Part shown: positions 33,250 through 42,691 of the stretch, piece by piece
Layout of the letters: every line of letters starts with the position of its first letter
Position numbering within the stretch: position 1 is the stretch's first letter
Source of the DNA: an uncultured Gelidibacter sp.
GTDB lineage: Bacteria; Bacteroidota; Bacteroidia; Flavobacteriales; Flavobacteriaceae
Length of the DNA stretch: 64,000 nucleotides
Reading direction: 5' to 3'
Assembly (NCBI RefSeq): GCF_947500795.1
Contig: NZ_CANMTE010000001.1
Location: 744,001 to 808,000, forward strand
Made by a program: the position numbers and the translations under genes
The notes under the pieces: generated by a model
Databases searched by the model: none
What the model was told of the DNA's origin: nothing
What the model saw: the letters and a program-made list of their open reading frames with translations, nothing else

Positions 33250-35694
33250 ATGAACGTATTAAAATTTGGAGGAACATCAGTTGGTTCCTCAGAGAACATA
33301 AAGAAGGTTATCCAAATTCTAGAAGATTATTCACAAACTGAATCCGTTATTTGCATTGTTTCGGCTGTTGGTGGCATCACCGATAAATTGTTAAAAGCAG
33401 GTGAATTGGCTCAGCAAAAAAACGAAAGCTATCTATCTGAATTTAAATCAATTAAAACAATTCATTTAAATCTTTTGTCTGAACTTATTCCAACACAGAA
33501 TGATACGGCAAAAGACTATGTTGAAAGCACATTATCTAGCTTAAAAAACCTATTGGATGGTATTTATCTTATAAATGAACTATCTCCTAAAACAACCGAT
33601 AAGCTTGTGAGTTTTGGAGAACTTCTATCCTCCTATATTATAGCTGAATCAATGAAAAGTAAAGGCTTGAATGTGGTTCGAAAGAACAGTCAAGATCTTG
33701 TGGTTACCAATGCTAATTTTACAAAAGCGGAAGTTAATTACAGCATTACGAACGAAAATATTCGAGAGTATTTCAATTCTGCCAACCAGAATATTACGAT
33801 ACTCCCTGGCTTTATTTCGAAATCGGAATCAGGAGAGATTACAACATTGGGACGTGGCGGTTCTGATTTTACGGCTGCCATTGTTGCCGCTGCTTTAAAA
33901 GTAAACCGATTGGAAATTTGGACTGACGTTAGCGGCATGTTTACGGCCAACCCTAAACTTGTTAAACAAGCCTATCCTATCGAAAAACTGTCGTATCAGG
34001 AAGCTATGGAGTTGTCACATTTTGGCGCTAAAGTGCTCTATCCACCTTCTGTTCAGCCTGTGTTAAATTTGGGCATCCCAATTCATATTAAAAACACTAC
34101 GGAGCCTGAAGCTCAAGGCACTATTATCACTAACGACAAGAGCAATGGGTTCTCAAAAGCTGCTAAAGGCATCACCAATATTAGCAACATAGCACTTCTA
34201 ACGCTACAAGGCCACGGAATGGTTGGGATTCCAGGTTTTTCTAAACGATTGTTTGAAACTTTGGCCCATGAGAAAATTAATGTGATTTTTATCACCCAAG
34301 CATCCTCGGAACACTCTATTTGTTTTGGTATTGATGAAAGCGATGCCAATCTTGCAGCAACGAGTATCAATCAGACCTTCGAAAATGAAATTGCGTTAAA
34401 GAAGATAGATCCGATTATTGTAGAGAAAGACTTGTCCATCGTGGCGCTTGTAGGCGATAACATGAAAAATCACCAAGGAATTAGCGGGAGAATGTTCAGT
34501 GCTTTAGGGAAAAATAATATAAACATCCGAGCGATTGCCCAAGGTGCTTCTGAGAAAAACATATCGACAGTTATTGCTCAGAAGGACGTTAAAAAAGCGC
34601 TAAATACAATTCATGAACGCTTTTTTGAAGATCAAACTAAACAGTTGAACGTTTATATTACTGGTGTTGGAAATGTTGGTGAACGCCTTGTTGAACAAAT
34701 CAAACAGCAACGAAAATATCTTAAGGAACAACTGAAAATCAACTTGAGAGTTATTGGACTATCCAATTCTAAAAACATGATTTTTGATGAATCTGGACTC
34801 TCTCTAAAAAACTGGAAGGAACAATTGACTTCGGGAGAAAAAGCGTCGTTAGAAGGATTTTTAGAACGTAATAAAACCTTAAACCTTCGCAATAGTATTT
34901 TTGTGGATGTTACTGCAAATGAAGACGTTTCAAAAATTTACGCCGATTATCTAAAAGAAAGTATTGCCGTGGTAGCGTGTAATAAAATTGCATGTTCTAG
35001 CGCCTATGAAAATTACAGTACTCTTAAAAGACTATCGGTAAAATATAACGCGCCTTATTTATTCGAAACCAATGTGGGTGCGGGTTTACCTATCATTGAT
35101 ACCCTGAACCATTTAATTGCTTCTGGCGATCAGATAACTTCCATTCAAGCGGTACTTTCAGGAAGTTTGAATTTTGTATTCAACAATTTTAATGACCAAA
35201 CAAAATTCCATGACGTTGTAAAACAAGCTCAAAAGGAAGGTTATACTGAACCCGATCCAAGAATCGATTTGAGCGGTGTAGATGTGGCTCGTAAAATTCT
35301 AATTCTAGCGAGAGAAAGTGGCACTGAAATGAATTTGGAGGACATCGAAAACTCGTCATTTTTAACTGAGGCGAATCTTAATAGTGGTTCGGTGGATGAT
35401 TTTTATCAAACCCTAATCGATGATGAAGCCCATTTTCAGCAATTATATGCGTCTGCTAAAAAGAACGACTGCCAATTGAAATATGTAGCCGAATTCAATG
35501 ATGGAAAAGCAAAAGTTGGATTGAAAGAGATCCCTAAAGACCATCCATTTTACAACTTACAAGGCAAAGATAATATCGTCATGTTCTATACGCAACGTTA
35601 TCCAGAACAACCAATGATTATTAAAGGTGCTGGAGCCGGTGCAGATGTTACCGCCTCAGGATTATTTGCGGATATTATCAGGATTGGGAATTAG
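33250..35694 (+). CDS. thrA: Bifunctional aspartokinase/homoserine dehydrogenase
   Basis: ThrA catalyses the first and third steps from aspartate to threonine. The 814-residue protein has an N-terminal aspartokinase domain (about 1-295) starting with LKFGGTSVGS, then two ACT domains (about 310-460) for allosteric control. The homoserine dehydrogenase domain (about 465-814) opens with the NAD-binding YITGVGNVGERL and has the catalytic-region sequence ETNVGAGLPIIDTL. Length and order match E. coli ThrA/MetL. It is the first structural gene after the attenuator; thrB and thrC follow. Confidence 0.96.
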   Translation: MNVLKFGGTSVGSSENIKKVIQILEDYSQTESVICIVSAVGGITDKLLKAGELAQQKNESYLSEFKSIKTIHLNLLSELIPTQNDTAKDYVESTLSSLKNLLDGIYLINELSPKTTDKLVSFGELLSSYIIAESMKSKGLNVVRKNSQDLVVTNANFTKAEVNYSITNENIREYFNSANQNITILPGFISKSESGEITTLGRGGSDFTAAIVAAALKVNRLEIWTDVSGMFTANPKLVKQAYPIEKLSYQEAMELSHFGAKVLYPPSVQPVLNLGIPIHIKNTTEPEAQGTIITNDKSNGFSKAAKGITNISNIALLTLQGHGMVGIPGFSKRLFETLAHEKINVIFITQASSEHSICFGIDESDANLAATSINQTFENEIALKKIDPIIVEKDLSIVALVGDNMKNHQGISGRMFSALGKNNINIRAIAQGASEKNISTVIAQKDVKKALNTIHERFFEDQTKQLNVYITGVGNVGERLVEQIKQQRKYLKEQLKINLRVIGLSNSKNMIFDESGLSLKNWKEQLTSGEKASLEGFLERNKTLNLRNSIFVDVTANEDVSKIYADYLKESIAVVACNKIACSSAYENYSTLKRLSVKYNAPYLFETNVGAGLPIIDTLNHLIASGDQITSIQAVLSGSLNFVFNNFNDQTKFHDVVKQAQKEGYTEPDPRIDLSGVDVARKILILARESGTEMNLEDIENSSFLTEANLNSGSVDDFYQTLIDDEAHFQQLYASAKKNDCQLKYVAEFNDGKAKVGLKEIPKDHPFYNLQGKDNIVMFYTQRYPEQPMIIKGAGAGADVTASGLFADIIRIGN

Positions 35695-35840
35695 GATTCA
35701 GTGGGCAGTCTTCAGTCTGCAGTTTTCAGTAAGCAGTTTTCAGTCTGCAGTTGGAAGTTGAAAATTTAGTAGAAAGATTTAGTGATAATTCGTGCCATTC
35801 GTGTCAAAAAAGATAGAATATAAATTCAAATAAAGTACTT
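35695..35840 (+). repeat. Short direct repeats in the thrA-thrB spacer
   Basis: The 146-base gap contains a small array of related 10-14 base words: CAGTCTTCAGTCTGCAGT, TTTTCAGTAAGCAGT, TTTTCAGTCTGCAGT. The phrase AATTCGTGCCATTCGTGTC follows. The array does not encode anything obvious. Confidence 0.6.
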
Positions 35841-36767
35841 GTGATAAAAAACGAAATCAAAATATTTTCCCCGGCAACGGTAGCCAATGTGTCCTGCGGA
35901 TTTGACGTCCTCGGATTTTGCTTAGATACCATTGGTGATGAGATGATCATCCGAAAAACAGACAAAAAAGGCATATTCATCACGAAAATTGAAGGGTTTG
36001 ATCTCCCTTTTGAAGCTGAAAAGAATGTGGCTGGTGTTTCTGCTTTGGCCATGATTGCCGATGCGAAACCCGATTTCGGATTTGAAATCGAAATTTATAA
36101 ACGTATTAAACCCGGAAGTGGAATTGGAAGCAGTAGCGCCAGTGCTTCAGGAAGTGTGTTTGCCATTAACGAGCTTTTAGGACGACCTTATAATAAAACA
36201 CAAGTAACTGATTTTGCAATGAAAGGTGAAGCATTAGCTAGCGGAAGTGAGCATGCTGATAATTTAGCACCTGGGATTTTTGGAGGCTTTACCCTCGTAA
36301 AAAGCACATTTCCCTTAGAAGTGTTACAATTACCTACGCCCAATGATATTTATGCCACCATTATCCATCCGCAAATAGAAATCAAAACTGCTGATGCAAG
36401 AGCCATTTTACCCAAAGAGTTTGCGTTGAAAGATGCGATTACACAATGGGCTAATGTGGGGAGTTTTGTACATGCTCTACACACCAACGACTATGAATTG
36501 CTGAAAAGAGCATTGCAAGACGTTATCGTAGAACCACACCGTAGTCAATTGATTCCATTTTTTAAAGAGGTAAAATCTGCAGCGCTCAATAATGGTGCCT
36601 TAGGTGCGGGGATTTCTGGTGCTGGACCTTCAATTTATGCGTTATCAAAAGGGATTGAGAATGCGAAAAACGTTGAGAAAGCGATGCGAGCCGTATATTC
36701 CGAAACAAATATTGCGTTTGAAACACATGTATCTAAAATTAATACAGAAGGCATAAGAGAAATTTAA
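35841..36767 (+). CDS. thrB: Homoserine kinase
   Basis: ThrB phosphorylates L-homoserine with ATP. The 308-residue GHMP kinase starts at a GTG codon, because no ATG precedes the conserved N-terminal strand (IKIFSPATVANVSCGFDVLGF). The ATP-binding motif is PGSGIGSSSASASGSVFA, and the C-terminal motif GAGISGAGPSIYAL is present. It is the second gene of the thr operon, 146 bases after thrA. Confidence 0.95.
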   Translation: MIKNEIKIFSPATVANVSCGFDVLGFCLDTIGDEMIIRKTDKKGIFITKIEGFDLPFEAEKNVAGVSALAMIADAKPDFGFEIEIYKRIKPGSGIGSSSASASGSVFAINELLGRPYNKTQVTDFAMKGEALASGSEHADNLAPGIFGGFTLVKSTFPLEVLQLPTPNDIYATIIHPQIEIKTADARAILPKEFALKDAITQWANVGSFVHALHTNDYELLKRALQDVIVEPHRSQLIPFFKEVKSAALNNGALGAGISGAGPSIYALSKGIENAKNVEKAMRAVYSETNIAFETHVSKINTEGIREI

Positions 36768-36847
36768 ATTGTGAAGTTAGGTCGCGGAGTTTCACAGAGA
36801 AATGTGTAAAATATTCGTGAATTCGTAACGAAAAAATAAAATTGAAA

Positions 36848-38149
36848 ATGAACTACAGATCACTTAATAAAAAAGCAGCAAATACAAGCTTTAAAGACGC
36901 CGTTATTAGAGGAATTGCTCCGGATAAAGGCTTGTATTTCCCGGAAAGCATCACCCCTTTACCGTCATCGTTTTTTGAAAGTATTGACGATTTATCTTAC
37001 GAGGAGATTGCTTTTGAAGCTATCAAACAATTCGTTAGTCCTGATATTCCTGAAGCTGTGTTAAAAACGATTATTGCGGAAACCTTGTCATTTGATTTCC
37101 CCGTGGTCAACATCAACGAGAAGATTTCTACCTTAGAATTATTCCATGGTCCAACCATGGCATTTAAAGATGTTGGTGCAAGATTCATGGCGCGTTGTTT
37201 AGGGTATTTCAATCAGAATAACACTAAAGAAGTTACTGTATTGGTTGCCACTTCAGGCGATACTGGCGGTGCTGTGGCAAATGGATTTCTCGGCGTGAAA
37301 GGCGTGAATGTGGTCATTCTATATCCTAGTGGAAAAGTGAGTGACATTCAAGAAAAGCAGTTGACCACTTTAAAGCAAAACATCACAGCTTTAGAAGTAG
37401 ATGGTGTTTTTGACGATTGTCAAGACATGGTGAAACGAGCGTTTTTAGACGAAGACTTGACTTCTAAAATGCAACTAACATCAGCAAACTCCATTAATGT
37501 CGCCCGTTGGTTGCCTCAAATGTTTTATTTCTTTTTCGCATATAAACAATTACATAAAACACATCAAAACATTGTGTTTTCGGTGCCAAGTGGCAACTTT
37601 GGAAATATATGCGCAGGAATGATGGCGCAACAATTAGGCTTGCCAATCCATCATTTTGTGGCGTCTAACAACCAAAATAACGTGGTCACGGAATACCTCA
37701 CCACAAAATTATACCAACCAAAACAATCTGTACAAACCATTAGCAATGCCATGGATGTTGGTAATCCGAGTAACTTTATCCGAATTCAGGAAATCTACAA
37801 GAATGATTTTGAGTCCTTAAAATCGAATCTGTCTTCTTATAGTTTTACCGATGATGAAACTCGCGAAGCTTTAAAAGAACTTTATGAGAATTTTGAATAT
37901 GTTGCTGATCCGCATGGCGCTGTCGGCTATTTAGGTTGTAAAGCCTATCTAAAAAAGCAAGACAATGCGCATTGTGTATTTTTGGAAACCGCTCACCCTA
38001 CAAAGTTTTTGGATGTTGTTACATCTGTCATCAACAAGGATATAGAATTACCGCCACAGATTGAAGCTGTAATGGACAAGAAGAAAGAATCCATTTCAAT
38101 TGGAAATTATGATGATTTAAAATCGGTGCTTTTAAACACCATATCATAA
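36848..38149 (+). CDS. thrC: Threonine synthase
   Basis: ThrC converts O-phosphohomoserine to threonine with pyridoxal phosphate. The 433-residue protein starts at ATG 36848 (MNYRSLNKK) rather than at the TTG two codons earlier. The PLP lysine is in GPTMAFKDVG, and the phosphate-binding and substrate loops include VATSGDTGGAVA and FSVPSGNFGNICAG. It ends the operon at a strong terminator directly after the stop. Confidence 0.96.
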   Translation: MNYRSLNKKAANTSFKDAVIRGIAPDKGLYFPESITPLPSSFFESIDDLSYEEIAFEAIKQFVSPDIPEAVLKTIIAETLSFDFPVVNINEKISTLELFHGPTMAFKDVGARFMARCLGYFNQNNTKEVTVLVATSGDTGGAVANGFLGVKGVNVVILYPSGKVSDIQEKQLTTLKQNITALEVDGVFDDCQDMVKRAFLDEDLTSKMQLTSANSINVARWLPQMFYFFFAYKQLHKTHQNIVFSVPSGNFGNICAGMMAQQLGLPIHHFVASNNQNNVVTEYLTTKLYQPKQSVQTISNAMDVGNPSNFIRIQEIYKNDFESLKSNLSSYSFTDDETREALKELYENFEYVADPHGAVGYLGCKAYLKKQDNAHCVFLETAHPTKFLDVVTSVINKDIELPPQIEAVMDKKKESISIGNYDDLKSVLLNTIS

Positions 38150-38174
38150 AAAAAAGAGGCAAATGCCTCTTTTC
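38150..38174 (+). terminator. Threonine operon terminator
   Basis: AAAAAAGAGGCA pairs with TGCCTCTTTT and starts immediately after the thrC stop codon. Confidence 0.85.
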
Positions 38175-38202
38175 TTATATTAAAACTTAATATTCTTAAA
38201 AA

Positions 38203-38829
38203 TCAAACATTTTCAAGGGCTCTACCTATCAAAGTATCTCCATTTAAAATCTCAAATGAGACCTTATTTGCAGTATCATCATTAAGCACACGTACCAGTG
38301 TTTGTGCAACATCTCCCCTACTTATTTCGCCCTGTTGCGATAATTTAGGTTGTAGCTGGATATGATTTGTTGGTTTTTCATTGTTGAGACTTCCAGGTCT
38401 TACAATCGCATAATTGAGGCCACTACTTATTAAGTGTTCATCAGCATTTTGCTTTGCTTTTAAATAGTCTTGCAGTTGTTCCGCTTCCTCTGGAGCATCT
38501 GCCCCCATGGAACTCAACATTACGAATTTTTTAATCTTCGCATTTTTTGAAGAGTCAATCAAGCGTTTTGCACCTTCTTGATCTACGCCTATCACATTTT
38601 TACCGCCAGAACCAGCAGCAAAAATAACTTTATCTATATTTTCGAGTGTATGTGAGACATCCTTTTCTAAATCGCCCAAAACAGTTTGTATCCCATCCTT
38701 CTCAAATTGACGGGCCTGATCTTTCGATCTCACCATCGCCACAGGCTTGAAATACTGCGTTTCTGATAATAATTGAACAATTTGTTTTCCAGTGGTGCCA
38801 TTTGCACCGGCTACTAATACGTTTTCCAT
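38203..38829 (-). CDS. NAD(P)-binding SDR-like protein
   Basis: The 208-residue atypical short-chain dehydrogenase has VLVAGANGTTGKQIVQLL at its N-terminus, which is the NAD(P)-binding glycine motif. A middle segment (FVMLSSMGAD) and YAIVRPGSL are typical of the NmrA-like/NAD(P)H-binding group (relatives include YtfG and biliverdin-reductase B-like proteins). No substrate can be assigned. It is convergent with thrC. Confidence 0.8.
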   Translation of the reverse strand: MENVLVAGANGTTGKQIVQLLSETQYFKPVAMVRSKDQARQFEKDGIQTVLGDLEKDVSHTLENIDKVIFAAGSGGKNVIGVDQEGAKRLIDSSKNAKIKKFVMLSSMGADAPEEAEQLQDYLKAKQNADEHLISSGLNYAIVRPGSLNNEKPTNHIQLQPKLSQQGEISRGDVAQTLVRVLNDDTANKVSFEILNGDTLIGRALENV

Positions 38830-38972
38830 AACTACAATCTAATAGAATTTCCATCATGACCAATTTTGAGACCCGCTTTAACTTAAGTTTATCACTACAG
38901 CAAAAGGATTATATGCTATTAAAATCATCCTTTTAATCGTCTCTATTCATTTTTAAAACAGATAATTTTCGA

Positions 38973-38980
38973 TACTTTTG
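38973..38980 (+). promoter_or_regulatory. -7 element upstream of a small frameshifted gene
   Basis: TACTTTTG fits TAnnTTTG and lies 11 bases before the ATG at 38991. That gives only a very short leader, but it supports 38991 as a real gene start. Confidence 0.45.
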
Positions 38981-38990
38981 TGCTGCAACT

Positions 38991-39144
38991 ATGGAAGATT
39001 TTTTAGTAGGAATATTGAAGTTTTTCGGCAATACCATCGAAAACGTGGTTTCAGGCCTAAGTTTAAAAAAAAGGACTTTTTTATGCATTCTTAATTCTCG
39101 CCATATGTTTCGCCATCGTTTACTATCTAACAAAGAATTTTTAA
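38991..39144 (+). pseudogene. Small membrane protein with a homopolymer frameshift
   Basis: From ATG 38991 the frame reads MEDFLVGILKFFGNTIENVV and reaches an A8 run at 39065-39072. Without correction it continues as unlikely sequence to a stop at 39170. If one A is removed, the frame continues as GLFYAFLILAICFAIVYYL, a clear single membrane helix, then TKNF and a stop at 39144, giving about 50 residues. The corrected form looks like a genuine small membrane protein. The A8 run may be a sequencing miscount, a mutation, or a site of transcriptional slippage. Its function is unknown. Confidence 0.6.
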
Positions 39145-39203
39145 ATAAACTTTCTGCAACTGAATTGTGATAAACAGTTACACGGAAATTAAACAAACAA
39201 TTT

Positions 39204-40286
39204 ATGAAAAACACAGCATTAACATCTACACATGAAGCTCTAGGAGCAAAATTAGTCCCTTACGCAGGTTTCAACATGCCTGTTCAATATGAAGGTGTCA
39301 GCATTGAACACGAAACCGTCAGACAAGGTGTAGGTGTGTTCGATGTATCGCACATGGGTGAATTTTTAATTGAAGGTCCACATGCGTTGGAATTGATCCA
39401 AAAAGTGTGTAGCAATGACGCTTCCAAACTCACCATTGGGAAGGCGCAATACAGTTATTTGCCAAATGAAACTGGTGGTATTGTAGATGATTTGATTGTT
39501 TATAAAATTGAGGAAGAGACCTATTTATTGGTCGTCAATGCTGGAAATATCGAAAAAGATTGGAACTGGATCAGTGCTAAAAATGATGTAGGTGCCACTA
39601 TGAGAGACCTTTCTCCTGAGTATTCTTTACTGGCTATTCAAGGTCCAAAAGCTGTGGAAGCTATGCAAAGCTTAACAAGCCATGATTTGTCTGCAATTAA
39701 ATTCTACAATTTTGTGGTGGGCGATTTTGCAGGTATCGAGAATGTTATCATTTCTGCAACAGGTTATACAGGTAGTGGCGGATTTGAAATCTACTGCAAG
39801 AATTCAGAAGTAAAACAAATTTGGGACAAGGTATTTGAAGCAGGTGCTTCTTACGGCATCAAACCAATTGGCTTGGCTGCACGTGACACCTTGCGTTTAG
39901 AAATGGGCTATTGCTTGTACGGGAATGATATTGATGAAAACACCTCTCCTATTGCTGCTGGTTTAGGTTGGGTAACAAAATTCACCAAAGAGTTTACCAA
40001 TAGTGAAGCGTTAAAATCAGAAAAAGAACACAGTCCAGAAAATAAATTGGTCGGTTTTGAGTTAGATGAACGCGGTATTCCTCGTCACGGTTACGATATT
40101 GTAGATGGTAATGGCAACAAAATTGGAGTCGTTACTTCTGGTACCATGTCGCCATCATTAAATAAAGGAATTGGTCTAGGATACGTACCAGCCATTTTTG
40201 CCGAAGCAGGTAGTAAAATTAATATTCAAATTCGTAAAAATGCCGTTCCAGCAACTGTTGTGAAAACGCCATTTTATAAAGTCTAA
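39204..40286 (+). CDS. gcvT: Glycine cleavage system T protein (aminomethyltransferase)
   Basis: GcvT transfers the methylene group from the lipoylated H protein to tetrahydrofolate and releases ammonia. The 360-residue protein has [12 protein letters not shown], a conserved folate-binding GFEIYC segment, the catalytic-Asp loop IVDDLIVYK, and [10 protein letters not shown] near residue 230. A C-terminal barrel domain follows. It is followed after three bases by glutaminase, so they are likely cotranscribed. The P and H proteins are not in the window. Confidence 0.95.
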   Translation: MKNTALTSTHEALGAKLVPYAGFNMPVQYEGVSIEHETVRQGVGVFDVSHMGEFLIEGPHALELIQKVCSNDASKLTIGKAQYSYLPNETGGIVDDLIVYKIEEETYLLVVNAGNIEKDWNWISAKNDVGATMRDLSPEYSLLAIQGPKAVEAMQSLTSHDLSAIKFYNFVVGDFAGIENVIISATGYTGSGGFEIYCKNSEVKQIWDKVFEAGASYGIKPIGLAARDTLRLEMGYCLYGNDIDENTSPIAAGLGWVTKFTKEFTNSEALKSEKEHSPENKLVGFELDERGIPRHGYDIVDGNGNKIGVVTSGTMSPSLNKGIGLGYVPAIFAEAGSKINIQIRKNAVPATVVKTPFYKV

Positions 40287-40289
40287 TAC

Positions 40290-41204
40290 ATGATAGATTA
40301 CCAAAATGTCATCAATACCATACATCAAAATTTAAAAGACGAGGTCAATAGAGGCGTTGTTGCTTCTTATATCCCGGAATTGGCTGGTGTTGATATTAAT
40401 AATTTTGGTATTCATCTGAGGCTTATCAACGGGGAAACATATGCTACTGGCGATTGGGATAAGAAATTGTCCATTCAGAGTATTTCAAAAGTTCTGACAC
40501 TCGCCATGGCATTACCTATGTATCCGGAAAATTTATGGCAGCGTGTAGACGTTGAGCCTTCAGGAAATCCTTTTAACCATTTATCGCTTTTAGAATTGGA
40601 AAAGGGAATTCCTAGAAATCCGCTGATTAATGCGGGCGCAATTGTTATTGCCGATATTCTGGTAACGCTTCTGGACAATCCTAAAGAAGAGTTTTTAAAT
40701 TATGTCCGTTCTGTAGTTGATGATCCTACCATCAATTTTAACGAGACTGTTGCCAATTCTGAACGTATGACGGGGTATAATAATTTTGCGGCGGCAAATT
40801 TATTAAAGGCTTACGGCAACTTGCATAATGATGTAGATACGGTGTTGGATTTTTATTTTCATCAATGCGCTATTGAAATGACCTGCGAACAACTCACCAA
40901 AGCATTTTTTATGTTTGCAAATCATGGCGCTTGTTGTCAAGAAAATGTACTTATTTCTGCAAGTCAAGCCAAACGGATAAATGCGCTCATGCTCACCTGC
41001 GGATTTTATGATGAAGCTGGAGAGTTTGCTTTTGAAGTTGGATTGCCAGGAAAAAGTGGTGTTGGTGGCGGAATTGTAGCCCTTTTACCAAATCAATTTA
41101 CCATTTCAGTGTGGTCGCCAGGATTAAATAAAAGAGGTAATTCTCTATTGGGAATGAAAGCTTTAGAACAGTTTACAACCATGACCAAACACTCTATTTT
41201 TTAA
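40290..41204 (+). CDS. glsA: Glutaminase
   Basis: Glutaminase hydrolyses glutamine to glutamate and ammonia. The 304-residue protein has a serine-beta-lactamase-like fold, with the SxxK motif in QSISKVLTLA and conserved NPLINAGAI, NSERMTGYNNFAAANLL and GLPGKSGVGGGIVAL stretches. Its length is standard. It starts three bases after the gcvT stop. Both genes release ammonia, but the coupling is otherwise unexplained. Confidence 0.94.
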   Translation: MIDYQNVINTIHQNLKDEVNRGVVASYIPELAGVDINNFGIHLRLINGETYATGDWDKKLSIQSISKVLTLAMALPMYPENLWQRVDVEPSGNPFNHLSLLELEKGIPRNPLINAGAIVIADILVTLLDNPKEEFLNYVRSVVDDPTINFNETVANSERMTGYNNFAAANLLKAYGNLHNDVDTVLDFYFHQCAIEMTCEQLTKAFFMFANHGACCQENVLISASQAKRINALMLTCGFYDEAGEFAFEVGLPGKSGVGGGIVALLPNQFTISVWSPGLNKRGNSLLGMKALEQFTTMTKHSIF

Positions 41205-41222
41205 AGAAAGTGCCCCAAAATC

Positions 41223-42071
41223 ATGATGACACCAGACAACAAACACCGCATCCTTATCCTTGGAGCCAGTGGCTTTATAGGCAATGCCCTGTACAAGGAG
41301 CTGTGTTCTTATTTTAAAACCTTTGGTACGTATCATCTAACAAACGCAACTTTTGAGAACAATAAACACTTTTTTCAATACCGTGTGGAAGAAGATGATG
41401 TTTTTGAGATTCTGGAAGCGGTCAAACCATCAATAATTATTTCTTGTTTACGAGGCGATTTTCACGCTCAGGCTATTGCACATCAGCATATGGCCGAGTA
41501 TGTAGTAAATCATGATTGTAAAATTATTTTCTTTTCTTCAGCTAATGTCTTTGATGCCTATAGCCAATACCCGAGCTATGAAGATGACAAAACATTGAGT
41601 GGCAGTATTTATGGCCATTTCAAGATAAAGATCGAAAACATGCTGATGCGATTGCCTAAGAAGAAAGTGGTGATTGTCAGACTTCCGATGATTTTCGGTA
41701 CACAATCTCCCAGAGTTAAGGAACTCAAGCAGCATATTGCTGATAAAACAGCCATTGAGTTGTTTCCTAATTTGATCATGAATGTAACGACAGATTTTAA
41801 GTTGACGCAGCAAATTCATTACATCATCAACAGGGATAAATTCGGCGTGTTTCATTTAGGAAGTTCTGATTTAGTGCACCACGACGATTTTATAAAGGAA
41901 ATGGTATCTTTAATCACATCAGAAACGGTGTATTACAAACAAGTGTATACCACCAATGAAGATCGTTATTTAGCCGTGATGCCTAAATTGAATACCTTAC
42001 CTAAGCATCTTCAAATTAGCAGCACAGAACTTCTTGAAGAATTGGACAATTACATCAATTATAATCCGTAG
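41223..42071 (+). CDS. RmlD-like NAD(P)-dependent sugar reductase
   Basis: The 282-residue protein begins ILILGASGFIGNALYKEL, the NAD(P)-binding motif of extended short-chain dehydrogenases. A YGHFKIKIENML segment carries the YxxxK catalytic pair, and a serine region (FFSSANVFD) precedes it. The pattern fits dTDP-4-dehydrorhamnose reductase-like enzymes. No sugar-nucleotide biosynthesis genes are adjacent. It lies 18 bases after glsA and may be in the same transcript. Confidence 0.75.
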   Translation: MMTPDNKHRILILGASGFIGNALYKELCSYFKTFGTYHLTNATFENNKHFFQYRVEEDDVFEILEAVKPSIIISCLRGDFHAQAIAHQHMAEYVVNHDCKIIFFSSANVFDAYSQYPSYEDDKTLSGSIYGHFKIKIENMLMRLPKKKVVIVRLPMIFGTQSPRVKELKQHIADKTAIELFPNLIMNVTTDFKLTQQIHYIINRDKFGVFHLGSSDLVHHDDFIKEMVSLITSETVYYKQVYTTNEDRYLAVMPKLNTLPKHLQISSTELLEELDNYINYNP

Positions 42072-42126
42072 TCTTAGAAATTGTCAATTATAATTGATAA
42101 TTTTAGGAAACTTTAAATTATAAATT

Positions 42127-42417
42127 ATGTCTCCACTATCTGAAGAAACCATTGAAAAAAAATTATTGCATTTTCCTGATTGGGAATATTATGACAACGC
42201 ACTACATGCAGAATTTGAATTTGATAATTTCAAGGATTGCTTTAGTGCCATGAGCAGAATTGCTTTTGAATGTGAAGCGCAAAATCATCATCCAGATTGG
42301 AAGAATGTCTATAACCTGCTCACCATTTCATTAACAACACACAGCGCGAAAGGTGTGACAGAAAAAGACTTTAAATTGGCTGAGGCAATTGAAGCCATTG
42401 TTGAAGTTCAAGATTAA
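42127..42417 (+). CDS. 4a-hydroxytetrahydrobiopterin dehydratase
   Basis: The 96-residue protein is the normal length for pterin-4a-carbinolamine dehydratase (PCD/DCoH, PhhB family). It has the active-site motif EAQNHHPDWKNVYN followed by the conserved threonine-histidine pair in ISLTTHSAKGVT. These enzymes regenerate oxidised pterin cofactor for aromatic amino acid hydroxylases. No hydroxylase gene is in the window. It starts 55 bases after the preceding gene and is followed by a terminator. Confidence 0.92.
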   Translation: MSPLSEETIEKKLLHFPDWEYYDNALHAEFEFDNFKDCFSAMSRIAFECEAQNHHPDWKNVYNLLTISLTTHSAKGVTEKDFKLAEAIEAIVEVQD

Positions 42418-42449
42418 TTTCACATAAAAACCCTTGCATTTTACAGATT

Positions 42450-42477
42450 AAAACAGCCTCCTACAAGGCTGTTTTTT
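42450..42477 (+). terminator. Terminator after pterin dehydratase
   Basis: AAAACAGCCT pairs with AGGCTGTTTT and runs into T residues. Confidence 0.85.
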
Positions 42478-42582
42478 GATAGTACTATTAAAGAACATAG
42501 TCATTGTGTAACAGCTACTCAAATAATCTGGTTTTATACATAATTTTAAGCACGCAAATACCTACTCATAAATGGATTTTTT

Positions 42583-42590
42583 TAAATTTG
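42583..42590 (+). promoter_or_regulatory. -7 element for yebC
   Basis: TAAATTTG fits TAnnTTTG, about 100 bases upstream of the YebC start. Confidence 0.45.
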
Positions 42591-42691
42591 CTTAGAATTT
42601 GGGATGATGCAAGGCTGATCTGATTACTAATAACTGTGGCCTGAGAAACATCTCAGACTTAGAATTTTAAACTTTAAACTTAGAACTTAAA

